DNA of 64,000 nt from assembly GCF_008831285.2 (NCBI RefSeq), contig NC_045139.1, positions 26,268,412 to 26,332,411 on the forward strand. Direction: 5' to 3'. Made by a program: the position numbers and the translations under genes. Positions 1 through 11,660 of this stretch are shown one piece after another (position 1 is the stretch's first letter; the number at the start of each line of letters is the position of its first letter). A model generated the notes under the pieces. It ran no database searches. It had not been told where the DNA came from and saw only the letters and a list, made by a program, of their open reading frames with translations. This DNA is from Nymphaea colorata (lineage: Eukaryota > Streptophyta > Magnoliopsida > Nymphaeales > Nymphaeaceae).

Positions 1-846
1 GGGATGGCAGTACCTATAATGCAAAATGCCATTTGTCCATCACAATAATCTATAAGATAATGAAAGATCATATCAAAGGACAGAATAAAAAAAAACTGGT
101 GGTCGGATGAAACAATTTTTTTGGATCTGAATACAACTTCTTAATTTTGATTCAAATTTGCAAGGTCAACCCCTACAAAGCTGGGAATATCTTCTTCATT
201 GGTGGATCCAACTTCTTTCGGTTCGGTTATAGCTAGAACATTTGTTGTGAAACACTCTCAGCTTTACAGATTTACTAACCTTATCCACTTCGCTCACAGT
301 CACTTCACTTTGATTTTTGCACACAATTTTGCTTGATTTTCATTAGAGTTTTCTGATTTCTTGATTGATACTGGTTTGGGAGTCATTGATCTGGGTTCTC
401 CCAACTCAATTTGCCAAAATTCCATCTTGAATTAGCCAAATTAGTTTTTCTTCCCATTTAAGTTTCAATGTCCAATTTAGATCACAAAATTCCTGTGACA
501 TCAACCCAGATTATATATTTTCTTTTCGGGTTTTCAATCAAGTTCTGATTAAATCAGGTTAACATCTAGGAAGTGGCCCATGAGTTTGCCAAATTTAAAG
601 AGTGAACTCTATTTGATATTTTATGTAGATCCTAATATAACTCATTTTCTTCAAACTTGCTAAAAATAGCTTTCGTATAGTTCCCAAAAATCTTCTCAAA
701 ATAGCCTCAAGAGAACCCACATGTCTTACTTCATCAAAACTTGCTAAATTTAGCTCAGTGGGACCCGCATAGTCTAGTTTGTTGAATCTACCTAATTTCA
801 AGTGTCTCCCGAGTAAGCTCATCTGTCCATGAAAAACTGAACCCAA
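1..846. other. No gene recognised; AT-rich flank
   Basis: This stretch is AT-rich with only short open frames that match no family I recognise. It ends where similarity to the eRF1 CDS begins at about 847. Nothing in it resembles the N-terminal third of eRF1, so the duplicated copy downstream starts abruptly inside the gene. Confidence 0.5.
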
Positions 847-2116
847 CTAGTCATGGATGAAAACGGAGCACTTATGGCAACTTTTGTGAGGTTCTTCTTC
901 AATTTTAGGTTGGTCTTCCTAAGAAGCATGAAAGAGTAGGACGATATGCTCTTTGTTTTGCTCGACTTCAAACGAAGAAGCACTACAGTTATGTGAGGAA
1001 GACATTGCATGGTATTTCATTAATCTGCTAAGAATCAACCCAGTGTTGTTGATCTTGTTTTAGTTGGATCTGTATAATCAAAATAGAGTTGAGCCACATG
1101 ATATGTTTGGTCAACACAGGTAGGCAAATCTGATAAATGTTAGGGCTGCATATGAGCCGAGTGGAGCCCGAGCTTGGCCAGCTCGAACTCAAGTTGAGCT
1201 CCTTATAGCAAGCTCGAGCTTGAACTCGACTCGTTTAACTCATTTAGGTGTTAACTAGTTTAGTGTTAACTCGTGTAAGTGTTAACTCATATAACTTGTT
1301 TAACTCATGTAAGTGTTTTACTTGTGTAAGTGTTAACTCATGTAACTTGTAAAAATTTGTTTTTTCCTAAAAGTTAAAACCGGTGATTTGGTGAACCAGT
1401 TTTAGGAATATTATATTGAGTAGCCATTGTACGAGTCGAGTTCCTGGAATTCGAATTCGACTTGTTCATCATTTCGATTATCTTTGTAAGCTTGAACTTG
1501 ACTCGTTTATAAAAGAGTCGAGCAAGAGCCGAGTTTTTTCAAGCAAGTTCGGCTTGAGCCCAAGTTGGCTCAGTTCATTGTGCAACCTTAATAAATGTGA
1601 TTTTTCTTATGGAAGAAGAGTGGCTTCAGTCAAGACATTGAATTGTCATTAGAGATGATGTCTAACATGAAGTTTATACAGGAAAAGAAAACGATAGGAA
1701 AGTACTTTGAGGAGATAAGTCAGGACAAGGAAAATACATTTTGGTATTGGTTACACATTGATGGCTTTTGAAATGGGTGCAGTTGAGACCCTAATAGTCA
1801 GAAAATTTTGGACATAAACACATATACACTTGAAAAAAGTGTGACTATGATGTTATTGTAAAGCTTTTAACTGAAGAACAAGGTTCTAATTCGAGCAACT
1901 TTATTGATAAGGCTTCATTAGCTACTATAGAAGTATCAGATAAGATGCCTTTATTGGAGTGGTTTACAGATGAGTACAAGAATTTTGGATGCACTCAGCA
2001 ATTTGTTACAAACAAATCTCAAGAGGGTTTGGTGGTCTCCTTGGATATGAACTTGATATGACGTCATCTAATGGCATGTCTGAGATGAGGATGCATTGAA
2101 GGATGACCTAGAATGA
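847..2116 (+). pseudogene. Truncated eRF1 pseudogene, split by a MITE
   Basis: Read on the + strand, 847-1140 and 1599-2116 align closely with 10323-11186 of the intact eRF1 gene. This covers the CDS from the segment encoding VMDGNGALF to the same TGA-C stop. It is non-functional. The N-terminal domain with the NIKS stop-recognition motif is absent, and the position of the catalytic GGQ reads VGR. There are several frameshifts (for example near 1725-1760), and an internal deletion near 2025 removes most of the segment before GGIGG. A 450-bp hAT-type insertion occupies 1141-1590. The copy keeps the 3' flank, including the probable 3' UTR intron, so it comes from DNA duplication and not retroposition. 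Confidence 0.9.
1141..1590. mobile_element. hAT-type MITE (TCGAG-rich family) inside the eRF1 pseudogene
   Basis: The element is flanked by a perfect 8-bp target duplication ATAAATGT at 1133-1140 and 1591-1598. Its ends form imperfect terminal inverted repeats: left TAGGGCTGCATATGAG, right (reverse complement) TAAGGTTGCACAATGAAC. The interior is built from GAGCTCGAG/CGAGTCGAG-like words and repeated AACTCGTGTAAGTGTT-like units. It has no transposase frame, so it is non-autonomous. An 8-bp TSD with TAGGG-type ends is characteristic of the hAT superfamily. The eRF1 homology resumes directly on the far side, which confirms the borders. Confidence 0.85.
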
Positions 2117-3240
2117 CAAGCAGCAATGAGATTCAGCCAGGGCAGGCCCAACTTGAGCCTGCCGGCTAATGGGTGACTAATAGTATGATATTTAACTAGT
2201 CTAACTTGGTAAAAGTCCTCTCTCAATTAAATTTTTTGATTCTCCAACACAGACAGATTGAAAAAAAAAGTTCCCTGGCTGAATTAGTTAATTAAACATG
2301 AGCATCTTTTCTTCTTGAGATAGTATATTATGTTTTTTCGAGTTTTTTATTTCTTTAAAAATTATGTTTTCCATCTACCTGTTTTTTGGATGAAGTAAAA
2401 TGTCATGCATTCATATTATGATTTGTCAAGCACATTATAACTTTGTGCATTTCAAACACCTTTTTTATTAATATTCATTTGCATTTAAGACCTTATATAT
2501 TTTTTGGTTGTAGCAGAATGGTTGGCAATAAGCAGAAATTACTAACAAGAAGTGATGGTATTTAGAACCCTTGTAGCATAATATGATAGTCTTATATTCA
2601 ATGAAGAAGTGCCACACAGTTTCACGTGTGCTATTGGAGTTTACACTCAGCTTCTACAAATGAAAGTGATACATGATATCCAAAAGTTAGCTTTCCATGG
2701 ACGAATCCAGTGTTTTTGCCAGTAGGATCTTTCTTATCAATTATAAGCATCTTCAATATGGCCTAGGAAGAAAGGTGCAATGTCTTTTATGGCCACTGTC
2801 TGCCAAGTCTTTCAAGCTGGCTTATGCAGTTAAAGAATAGGTGACTGGTATTATGTCATACATGTTCATTGCTTGTCTACCATGTTATTTGAGTCTTGTT
2901 ATTAATCAGGTTATGGCTGCTGGAGTGGGAAGATAGTGCGATGGGGTTACATAGTCTCTCCACATACACTCTTCTTTGGGTCTTATTAAGATGTGAGTTG
3001 GAAGACAAGATAGGAGTAAAGGTATAGGCCATGCAGACTGTACACAATGAAAAGCATCCATATAGTACAACAGAAAGCACAAGTTGCATAGAAGCAAAAC
3101 TTAATCTAATTAAAGAATGGATCTCAAAAGCATTCTGAATAATAATATAAGAAAAAATGTATTCTACAATTTCTATGACATGCACTTGTGGCAAATTAGA
3201 GAAACATGTAAATAATAACAAGATCTCAGAAAATGTCTCC
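2117..3240 (+). repeat. Duplicated 3' flank of eRF1
   Basis: This segment is co-linear with the 3' flank of the intact eRF1 gene (about 11187-13120). Shared blocks include the region after the stop (2190-2215 with 11250-11275), the CAGAA(T/C)GGTTG block after a T-rich tract (2514 with 11657), and the GGATCT...CATCTT block. Also shared are the CTGCTGGAG...TCTCTCCACA block (2915-2985 with 12030-12100) and the end block with ACTAGATCTCAGAAAA (3215 with 13105). About 600 bp at 12110-12740 has no counterpart here. The open frames on the opposite strand in this interval are not supported as genes. Confidence 0.85.
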
Positions 3241-4000
3241 ACTTATACAAAATGATGATTTCAACAACTTTTTTATATGTACATTCATAAGGGAGCTTTA
3301 TGCTGCCATGTGCGGGACAGTGGCTGGATGGTTAAAATTTAAACATTTATCATTAATAAAAGTCATCGCATGAGCATTAACCAGGAAGAATTCCACCAGA
3401 GGTCAGCAACTATAGTTAACAAAACCAGGAGGCTATGTCAGGAGATCGATCTACACCTTTATGTTTCACTTCATTCCTCGGCGTCCAGTTGTGCCAAACG
3501 GGAGCTGTCTTTCCAGCAGAGTTTTATCTGCAAATCCCTTCTTGTGCCGCCATTGCAGCCACTGGGACCAGGTTTCCAGCAGAGTTTTATGAGTCCAGTA
3601 TTTGGCTGCAGCCCCATCAACTAACTGCCAACCAGCAAGACCCTTTAACCTGGTGCCACCAAGCCTTGGCGATTCGTCTCCAACAATGGGACAGACACCC
3701 TCTTGCCACCAAACTTAGCATCCAGTAGTGGTGGTGAAGCCAAAAAAAATTGGTTGAAAGGCACTAACCAATCTCTTGCTTAGGAGAATCAGTGATTGCA
3801 TGGCACTGACTCAGGTTCAATATGGTCACCACATCCGGTTGAACTTAGGTCCAACTTAAGCACAATGCAAGATTTTAGAGGCTAGCATGGGCAGTCACCC
3901 ACATCAGTGACGCAGTAGCTCCGCTACTGTCCTAGACTCTTCCTGCGGCAATGCCGCTCTCTCATGATCGAAGCCCATGAAGAAAGCCAGGATGTCTAGA
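3241..4000. other. No gene recognised
   Basis: Short + strand frames at 3370-3728 match nothing I recognise. The 18-bp word TTTCCAGCAGAGTTTTAT occurs twice, near 3510 and 3570, in a locally repetitive stretch. This may be old transposon debris next to the LINE fragment downstream, but that is inference. Confidence 0.35.
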
Positions 4001-4006
4001 TTAAGT

Positions 4007-4300
4007 TCATTCCATGGGGTCTCTCAAGTACACTCCACCCTCCTTCTTTGAAAGACATAACGGGGCCCAACTGATCCAAAGAATCCCCTTACTTTCTGTG
4101 CTGTCCCCCCAAAGAAAGTCTGCAGCTAGTTTATTGATTGTTTTTTCAAAACTAGTGCTGCAAGTCAGACTCCAATACCCTGCCATGGAGGTGAATATCA
4201 AGCACAAGCGGCCAGCAAATGAGATATGTCTGTTGCTCATATCCAGGTTATCATGTTCTGCTGCTGATCGCTGGTCAGGTTTCATCTGGATTGCTTGCTT
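4007..4300 (-). mobile_element. LINE (non-LTR retrotransposon) fragment, reverse transcriptase C-terminal region
   Basis: On the - strand an open stretch contains, in order, ISFAGRLCLI, YWSLTCS, INKLAADFLWGD, ILWISWAPLCLSKKEGG and YLRDP. This order (SFAGRL, then FLWG, then W...C.PK.EGGLG.R) is the hallmark of plant L1-type ORF2 downstream of the RT core, before the zf-RVT domain. Only about 100 codons remain, with no endonuclease, RT core or poly(A) end, so it is a dead fragment. Confidence 0.8.
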
Positions 4301-4329
4301 GTTGTCTGTCCTCGCATACACAAGACAAG

Positions 4330-6900
4330 GATAGGTCGATTTGGATTTGTGTTGGCATGTGCCATCATACTGAGATTTACTAATGTTTTCCTGGTCATGA
4401 GGTTATCGTTCTTTTTCTCGGTATTTTTTTTGGTGAAGTTATTTTTCTTGGCAAAATCTGGAGAAAATATCGAAAAAATAAAATAAAAATCTAGAAATTT
4501 GGTAAAATAAAATCAATGAAAAACTAATAAAAGGACATTAAAACTAGATAAAATGATAAAAGTTTTGTTTTAATGATGCTAAAAATGATTGATAAATCAA
4601 TTTGAAATCATGATATTAATGTGAAAAAGAGAAAATCGAATAAAGTCAATGTAAACACAATAAATAAAGTTTCATGTTTTTTTTTTCAAAAAAAAAGACA
4701 TGCTTTTTCGGGTGTTTTTTTTCTTTATAGTTCTTCACTAATATCACAATATTTTTGAAAATATTGTGGTATCTGTGACGATGGTTTCGTAACTTTTTAA
4801 TTCATCTTTTAGATATTGTTTGATATATAGCTAGAAATCTCAGGCTGATATGAAATCCATGTTGTGTAATAGCAATTAGATCTGCAGTTAGCAGGCACAC
4901 TTTTACTTGTCCTGTTTGTTTGGATCAGATGTATTTATTTAGCAGTTTGGATCTGGCTCCAACTGCGATCCTGTTCGTTTGTTGGTTGATTATCCACGAA
5001 AAGTCGTATCGAGAAGCAACTCTAGAGAGTCTACGTTTTGAGTTGAACGGAAGGGGCTTTGAACATGCATGAGATTGAATCTTTGTGGCCGGAAGCAGGA
5101 GGAAAAGGAAGGTAGCGGTGTCGTGTAACGAATGCTGGCTTGCTTCTGAGGTAGACTTTAGAGCTTAAGCACAACCTCTTAAATTTTTATCCCGCTAGTT
5201 TAAATTTCATGTGTGATGGCCGCCATCAAATTTTGATAGAAAAACAGACTATCTTGAATAATTTTGTTTTTTCAAGTCCAAGATAATTGAGATTATAATT
5301 AGAACCCTTGGGTATGTCGGGTGGGGTGGCATTATTAAATAATAATTTGAAAGCAAAAACAATCATTTTGCCCCCAAAGCAATGTTCAAGGTAGGGACAT
5401 CAACGGGTCGGAATCCAATCAGATGTACTTTTTAACCATATTTGTTTCTTCCCACCTGCAGATATTCATATTCAAATTTTGGGTTTGGATGTTTAGGAAC
5501 AAAAGTCATATCTGAATTCAAACCCAGAATCTAATTTAACAATTTGAATTTGGTTCAAATTCATTATTTAAATTCTTATCCAAATCTAAATTCAAATGTT
5601 AAACCAAATCAGGCTGACTTTCAAAACCTAGGGACATTAGATGTATGATATTTATTTGAAACTAAATCCGATTTGATTCTGAATCTGATTGGGCATTTAT
5701 ATATATCTAAATCCGATCAGATGTCCTTCCTAAATTTGAATCCAATCCGTTTTCTTAATCAAATATGATTTTTTTCATTTTATATTCTTAATTTTTTCAG
5801 AATGATTCAATTTCGATCCAAATCAGATCCATAGTTTAAAGAATGTTTGTGTTAAAGTCGAAACTGATTATGTGAAAAAATCTATTTTTGACGACAATTT
5901 TCGTTTCTCCCTCCCCCTATCCTGTTTTTTTTTTTTTTTTTTTGTTATGGAAAACGGTTTTGTCTCACAAACCCATAATTAAGTTAAAATGGTTAGGCTT
6001 TTATAAACAGAAATTGACATTGAAAAGAACGAAATTAACATCTCAAGATTTTAATTCACTAGGCTTTAGAATCTAAGATAATCAAACTACTTTCAAGTAT
6101 TTTAGAAGCTGATAAGTCCCTTACATTCAGTCTCTTGGCCCTCTTCGAAAACACTCATGACCTCAATTTGTAATCAGTCGTTGTTTTGAGCCACAGTCCT
6201 TTCCTTCCTGTTGCATTCTTGATAAGTTGCAGTTCTTATATGAATGTAGGAGGATTTGTTTGATGGGGGAAGTGGTGCCGACTTAAAGTTGATTCATTGC
6301 GCCTTCAATTGCCTTGGTTGGTGTGTCCTCCGGCGTCTCTCTGGACAACCACGCGTCGCCGTCCGGAACCCAATTCCCCACAGCTTGCCAACACATGGCT
6401 TTAATCCATAGAAAGCAAGACCGATGCTTCAGTGGAGTAGATGACCAACCACGTCTCTTTGTTAACCGCGAGAGAGAAATGAGTTGTTCCCTCACATTCT
6501 TTTTCTTGAGATGAAAGAAGAATTTCTCAGAAGGCTACAAGCTAAAAATCTTCTTTCCCGATCAAGGCTCTATTCGGATGAACTTCGTCACCTTTTTCTT
6601 AAAAGGATCGTGGGATTTTAAGTTTTAAATCCAAAGAAAAGGTGTTTTGAAAACATTATGTTTTCGCAGAGGCTTTGAAAAGGTTCAAAACTCAATGTGA
6701 AGTCTAAATATACTATCATATCACTGGACGATAAAACTATGTTCTGCTATGTGGGTATTTTGTTAACAGCAATGGGAAGGTTGGATTTGTTAATTTTACA
6801 CAAGCCAAGGATGTTCTTGAAGAAGTCCTCTAGTTGTTAATGAAGAAGATAAATTCATTCTTTAAGAAAAGAGACGTGTTGCGGGCTTCTTTGCCTGCTT
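4330..6900. other. Gene-free AT-rich interval with old repeats
   Basis: No gene is recognised. Much of 5395-5830 consists of repeated words such as AATCCGAT, AAATTCAAAT and GATCAGATGT, a degenerate low-complexity block like many decayed plant repeats. A T homopolymer lies at about 5926-5943. The part at 4850-5130 resembles 26110-26430 and is reported separately. Confidence 0.4.
4850..5130 (+). repeat. Dispersed repeat, copy 1 (copy 2 at about 26110-26430)
   Basis: Shared blocks in the same order include GATCTG(C/T)AGTTAGCA, ATTTATTTAGC(A/T)GT and a TGTTG(G/A)TTGAT-like block followed by a CGA-rich stretch. Both copies lie in intergenic DNA. Neither shows a coding frame or clear terminal repeats, so the class is not assigned. 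Confidence 0.5.
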
Positions 6901-6913
6901 GCCGCCATTTGTC

Positions 6914-6921
6914 CCTATAAA
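6914..6921 (+). promoter_or_regulatory. Candidate TATA box of the eRF1 gene
   Basis: CTATAAAT lies about 90 bp before a plausible splice donor (GGTG|GTGAGT at 7007). It precedes a purine-rich leader (GGGAAGAGAGAAGGAGAAG at 6971) typical of a plant 5' UTR. This is inference: no transcript data are available and eRF1 lies nearly 3 kb downstream. Confidence 0.4.
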
Positions 6922-7006
6922 TTGCAGAGAATGTGGGGGGTGGGGATTTCTACGTTTTTGAGCTCAACCGGGGAAGAGAGAAGGAGAAGAGGAGAAGAAG
7001 GCGGTG

Positions 7007-8952
7007 GTGAGTACTTATAAGTTTGGTACAGTTTTCGTTGATGGTTCTTTTATCTGTACCATGACATTCTGAGGGCGTGTGTTACTTTATGTTGTGCATT
7101 TGTTCTTTTTATGGTTCGGTGAGTTATTTGTGTTGTGGATCTTTACTTCAGTTCCTGTGTTCAGTTCCATGCACTTCCGTTTGATGGAGGAGAGTAGGAT
7201 CAAAAGTTACAGATCTGTGTGCAAAGATATCCGATCGTCTGCCACGGGTCTCGTCATATCAGGAAGCCGGAATGTCCCTGTGCACAAATTTGAATCTAAC
7301 GGATAGCATCTTAAGTGGAATATCTAGTGGACAGGTAGGATCTCATGGGTCTACAAACTGAAGGCCACTCGATCGGCTGCAGTTGGCGTGACCTGGTGAA
7401 TTTGTTTCGGTGTTGGTTCAATAAAAAAACTCGGCTAATTTTTCATGTTTCCTGTGTATGACTTATTATCTTATGCGATTGGGAATCATGAGTTTCTCAT
7501 GATGAATGTTTCTCTAACTGAAATTAGGACTTAGTGGTCTTCTCTTTTAGGAGATGAAACTTAAACCTTTACCATCTGCAGCTTCAAATACCTATTGTTT
7601 GAGAAACAGATGAACTGAAGGAGAAGCCAACAGTTCTGGTTTGAAATACGAGTAGGATTTTTTAACCCATCAAAGTCCTGTCAGTAGCATGGCTATGTAT
7701 GGGTCAGGATGGTTGTTTCGTGCTAGCAGACTCGCTCAGTCTGTAACGTGATTTACTATGCCAATCGAAACTTGTTTCCCGAGATGAAATCACTATCCTT
7801 CCGTTGGCTTATGTTTCTTACCTTTACAGGCTCTGTCTATATGCTTGGGTCTGCTGGCGCGACGCTGTATCTCGTTTCTCAAAGCCAATTGATGAGCTTG
7901 CCTATGTCTGGTGATTTTGACTAATATTTACTTGAGAAATAGAAAGGCAACTATCTCTGCTAGAGAAAAATTATAGAGTAATTTGGATTTTTGAATAGCC
8001 AATTTGGTGTCCATTAGAAGAGCTTTTTGTTCTATTATCATCTTGTCCTTTTGTTTTCTCATCTTCCTTCTGCTCCAGATTTATTTCCAATATGAAAATA
8101 TATTTCTTGAAGGGAGTGAAATACATCCTTATGCCATATCTGTTATCTTGATAAGATATCACGAAAGGGTAAAACAAAAATAATATTATTTATTCTCTGG
8201 CGAACTTATTCTTTCTTCCATATCCGATTGCATTACTTTAGTTCTCTAAACATTTCCTCTGTTTTCCCTAAACTCGTCACTTCTTGAGATTTTCCAAAAT
8301 AGCCACAAGTTTTAAGGTTCATCATGAGATTTTTTCTACGGTTATTAATATTTTTCTTCTCAAATGCAAAATTTAATTTGACATCTTATAGTTTCCAACT
8401 TTTTTGATATTTTGAAAGGAAATATCAGAATGTTTGCTGAGAACAATTGTGCAGACTAAATACAATCTGTCCCCTTCTGTTCATGTCATATCAATGTAAC
8501 TCAAATTGTTCCTCCAGCAGTTATAAATGGTCTAATTTCTCTAGGACTTTGGAGTCTTTGCTTGGTTCTGACTTCTGATTATGGTGACGTGAATAGAAAA
8601 TTAAAGATATGGCCAACTTGGTATGCTAATGGTTAGAATATGGCTAAGCTCAACTTCAAGAAAAAGGGGTCTGTCAGGTACATTTGGCTTTCGTTGCTTG
8701 AAGTACTGTCATACCAGTAATGTTTGAAGATGTAATAAATAAATGATCTCTACTTAGTTGGATTTAAGCTTGTTTCTTTGGATATTTAGATCAACTGAAC
8801 ATTTTGCAGCAGAGAAGCTACATCATATGGATATGGGTGTGGGTTGCGGACACACGTGCAGAGCAATTTCAATAATCATGGGTGCAGGGACACGGCCATA
8901 CATAAAAATGGATGTAAATAAATAAATAAATATGGATGTGTGTATATATATA

Positions 8953-8991
<39 letters not shown>

Positions 8992-9817
8992 CTATATCTA
9001 CACATGTTTATTAGGATTCTAAACAAACAAAAAATGCATGATTGTGTTCATGATTTATAATTTATAAATTACAAAAAGCCAATTAAGTTGACACAGGTGC
9101 GACGCCTCTGTAGAGGTGTCCATGTTACTAGCACAGAAATATCTTTCTTCTAAAAAAACACACTTTTTTGGCACATGTTATTTTTGCTTTGGGTAAACTA
9201 ACCGGAGGCTATTGCTAATGATCTCTTCATGGGGTCCCTTTTTTTTTTTTGAAGAAATACTTTTCAATTATCTTGTTATTCGTATGGTTTTCTGTTTCAT
9301 TTTTTTTTTAAATGGACTTGGTCCTTGTTAAAGTTGCAGTGGTAAAAATTTTGATGCCGTAGGGTTTCCTGTTGGATGCTACATGCTATGCCATGAGGAC
9401 ATTTTTGCTAGTATCTGTATTTTTGTTTTTTATATGGCATTAGGACAGCATGTCTCTCTCGGTTCTCTTGATTTTTTTTCCCTTCTAAATTTACCTGTGT
9501 TTCATACCATGTTTCGGTTTCAATTTGGTTTCGCATATTTGATGTTTCTATTAGTATGTTTTTGAAATGATGTCTGTTGTTATGGTTGGGTGTGTTCGTG
9601 TGTCCTACTGTCCTAATATGTGTATCTATATGATATTATATGAAAAGTGTATACTCAATGACTCTGGTTCCCTCTTGTGTTCCAAGCTAGCTATAGCCAT
9701 TACATTGTTTGGTGATGGGCTGTGCAAAAGTGGTCAAGTTTGTAACGCTTTTTTGCAGTTCCAGATTACCTTCTCAATTTTGTGACTCAATTGCTTAACC
9801 TAACTATGCCAATGCAG
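7007..9817 (+). other. Probable 5' UTR intron of eRF1
   Basis: The interval before the eRF1 ATG is T-rich and has no credible coding frame. It starts with a donor-like GTGAGT at 7007 after the purine-rich leader and ends with an acceptor-like AATGCAG at 9811-9817. Alternative acceptors are CAG near 9842 and TAG near 9869. Plant eRF1 genes commonly have an uninterrupted CDS with introns in the untranslated regions. The intron would hold a (TA)n tract and a GGTGCGGACAC-type repeat block near 8835-9130. Exact borders need RNA evidence. Confidence 0.45.
8945..8998. repeat. (TA)n microsatellite
   Basis: An almost pure TA dinucleotide tract of about 50 bp, broken by TTTA, lies within the probable eRF1 5' UTR intron. 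Confidence 0.9.
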
Positions 9818-9881
9818 ATTAACTTTAAAAAGGTAGTAATCAGCTTCTCTGAACTCAACTTATCTGTAGAGCTCTCTTGCA

Positions 9882-11186
9882 ATGGCTGGCGTTCAAAAAA
9901 CAGATAAGAACATAGAAGTATGGAAGGTTAAAAAGCTGATTAAAGCTCTCGAAGCTGCTCGAGGAAATGGAACCAGCATGATCTCTTTGATTATGCCACC
10001 ACGGGATCAAATATCTCGAGTTAATAAGATGCTAGGTGATGAATTTGGAACTGCCTCAAATATTAAGAGTAGAGTAAACCGCCAGTCTGTATTAGGTGCC
10101 ATTACCTCTGCTCAGCAGCGATTGAAACTTTACAACAAGGTTCCTCCAAATGGACTGGTACTATACACTGGAACTATTGTCACACAAGATGGGAAAGAAA
10201 AGAAGGTTACAATTGATTTTGAACCATTCAGGCCTATCAATGCTTCTCTTTATCTTTGTGATAACAAATTCCATACTGAGGCACTGAATGAACTGATAGA
10301 GTCTGATGAAAGGTTTGGTTTCATAGTCATGGATGGAAATGGAGCACTTTTTGGCACATTAAGTGGCAACTCTCGTGAGGTTCTTCACCAATTTCAGGTT
10401 GATCTTCCTAAGAAGCATGGAAGAGGAGGACAATCTGCTCTTCGTTTTGCTCGTCTTCGGATGGAGAAGCGCCATAATTATGTGAGGAAGACTGCAGAGT
10501 ATGCTACACAATTCTTCATTAATCCTGCTAAAAGTCAGCCCAATGTTGCTGGTATTGTTTTAGCTGGATCTGCAGATTTCAAGACAGAGTTGAGCCAATC
10601 TCATATGTTTGATCAACGACTACAGGAAAAGGTGTTAAATGTTGTTGATGTTTCTTATGGAGGGGAGAGTGGCTTCAATCAAGCCATTGAATTGTCTTCA
10701 GAGGTCCTATCTAATGTGAAGTTTATACAGGAAAAGAAATTGATAGGGAAGTACTTTGAGGAGATAAGTCAGGACACGGGGAAATATGTCTTTGGTGTGG
10801 ATGACACATTGAAGGCTTTGGAAATGGGTGCAGTTGACACCCTAATTGTTTGGGAGAATGTGGACATTGACAGATTAACACTTAAGAACAATGTGACTGG
10901 GGATGTTATTATAAAGCATTTAACTAAAGAACAAGAGGCTGATCAGAACAACTTCATTGATAAGGCTTCATCAACTGTTCTTCAAGTAGCTGATAAGATG
11001 CCTCTGTTGGAGTGGTTTGCGGATGAGTACAAGCGTTTTGGATGCACTCTGCAATTTGTTACAAACAAATCTCAACAGGGCTCCCAGTTCTGCAGAGGAT
11101 TTGGTGGTATTGGTGGTCTCCTTCGCTATCAACTTGATTTGAGGTCATTTGATGGCCTTTCTGGCGATGAGGATGACTTAGAATGA
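9882..11186 (+). CDS. ERF1: Eukaryotic peptide chain release factor subunit 1 (eRF1)
   Basis: This 434-aa protein recognises all three stop codons in the ribosomal A site and, with the GTPase eRF3, triggers peptide release in the cytosol. The CDS is one uninterrupted exon and full length for the family. The N domain carries the stop-recognition motifs NIKS (60-63, within [11 protein letters not shown]) and YLCDNKF (124-130). The M domain carries the catalytic GGQ (182-184, within [13 protein letters not shown]). The C domain, which binds eRF3, ends in the usual acidic tail (SGDEDDLE). The start ATG begins the conserved N-terminus. The stop is TGA followed by C, a context known to favour readthrough. 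A damaged partial copy lies upstream at 847-2116. Confidence 0.98.
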   Translation: MAGVQKTDKNIEVWKVKKLIKALEAARGNGTSMISLIMPPRDQISRVNKMLGDEFGTASNIKSRVNRQSVLGAITSAQQRLKLYNKVPPNGLVLYTGTIVTQDGKEKKVTIDFEPFRPINASLYLCDNKFHTEALNELIESDERFGFIVMDGNGALFGTLSGNSREVLHQFQVDLPKKHGRGGQSALRFARLRMEKRHNYVRKTAEYATQFFINPAKSQPNVAGIVLAGSADFKTELSQSHMFDQRLQEKVLNVVDVSYGGESGFNQAIELSSEVLSNVKFIQEKKLIGKYFEEISQDTGKYVFGVDDTLKALEMGAVDTLIVWENVDIDRLTLKNNVTGDVIIKHLTKEQEADQNNFIDKASSTVLQVADKMPLLEWFADEYKRFGCTLQFVTNKSQQGSQFCRGFGGIGGLLRYQLDLRSFDGLSGDEDDLE

Positions 11187-11268
11187 CATGCGATGAACTT
11201 CACTCAGGGCACCAACTTCTGGACAGAGGTGCAGCGGTTAGCCAAAGCTGCTTAATTAGTCTCACCTG

Positions 11269-11660
11269 GTAAAAGTATTCTTTCATCTTGTTCCTGTGTG
11301 CTTACTGAGTCCCTCACACAAACTGAACCAAAGTTCTGTCATGGCTGAATTAGTTAATCAGACATGGACACCTTTTTTCTTAATCATGCAATAGTGTATT
11401 CTGGTCTTTAAATTTTTTCTATTTTAATAGTATATTGTTCTGTTCAAGATGTTCTTAAAATGAAAGTATGTCTACTTCTATTTATATGACACTTAGTTAT
11501 CACTGTGGAGTCGCAGAGCCAGTATTTTAAACAATAGGTTCTTATTTCAAGTGTTCATATTGAGATTTGTCAAGCACCTGAGAACTTTGTGGGTTTTACG
11601 CGTCTCTGTGTCTATATGTTCATTTGCATCTAACAACTTATGTTTTTTTGGCTTTAGCAG
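11269..11660 (+). other. Probable 3' UTR intron of eRF1
   Basis: After the eRF1 stop, the sequence CACCTG|GTAAAAGT gives a donor-like site at 11269, 82 nt beyond the stop. T-rich TTTGGCTTTAGCAG gives a good acceptor ending at 11660. Both borders are recognisable in the duplicated copy (near 2209 and 2519). An exon junction more than about 50-55 nt after a stop is a trigger for nonsense-mediated decay. The intron is inferred from sequence only. Confidence 0.5.

Noticed and set aside
2877..3242. Minus-strand frames in the duplicated eRF1 3' flank
   Set aside because: The corresponding region beside the intact eRF1 gene does not preserve these frames, so they are chance.
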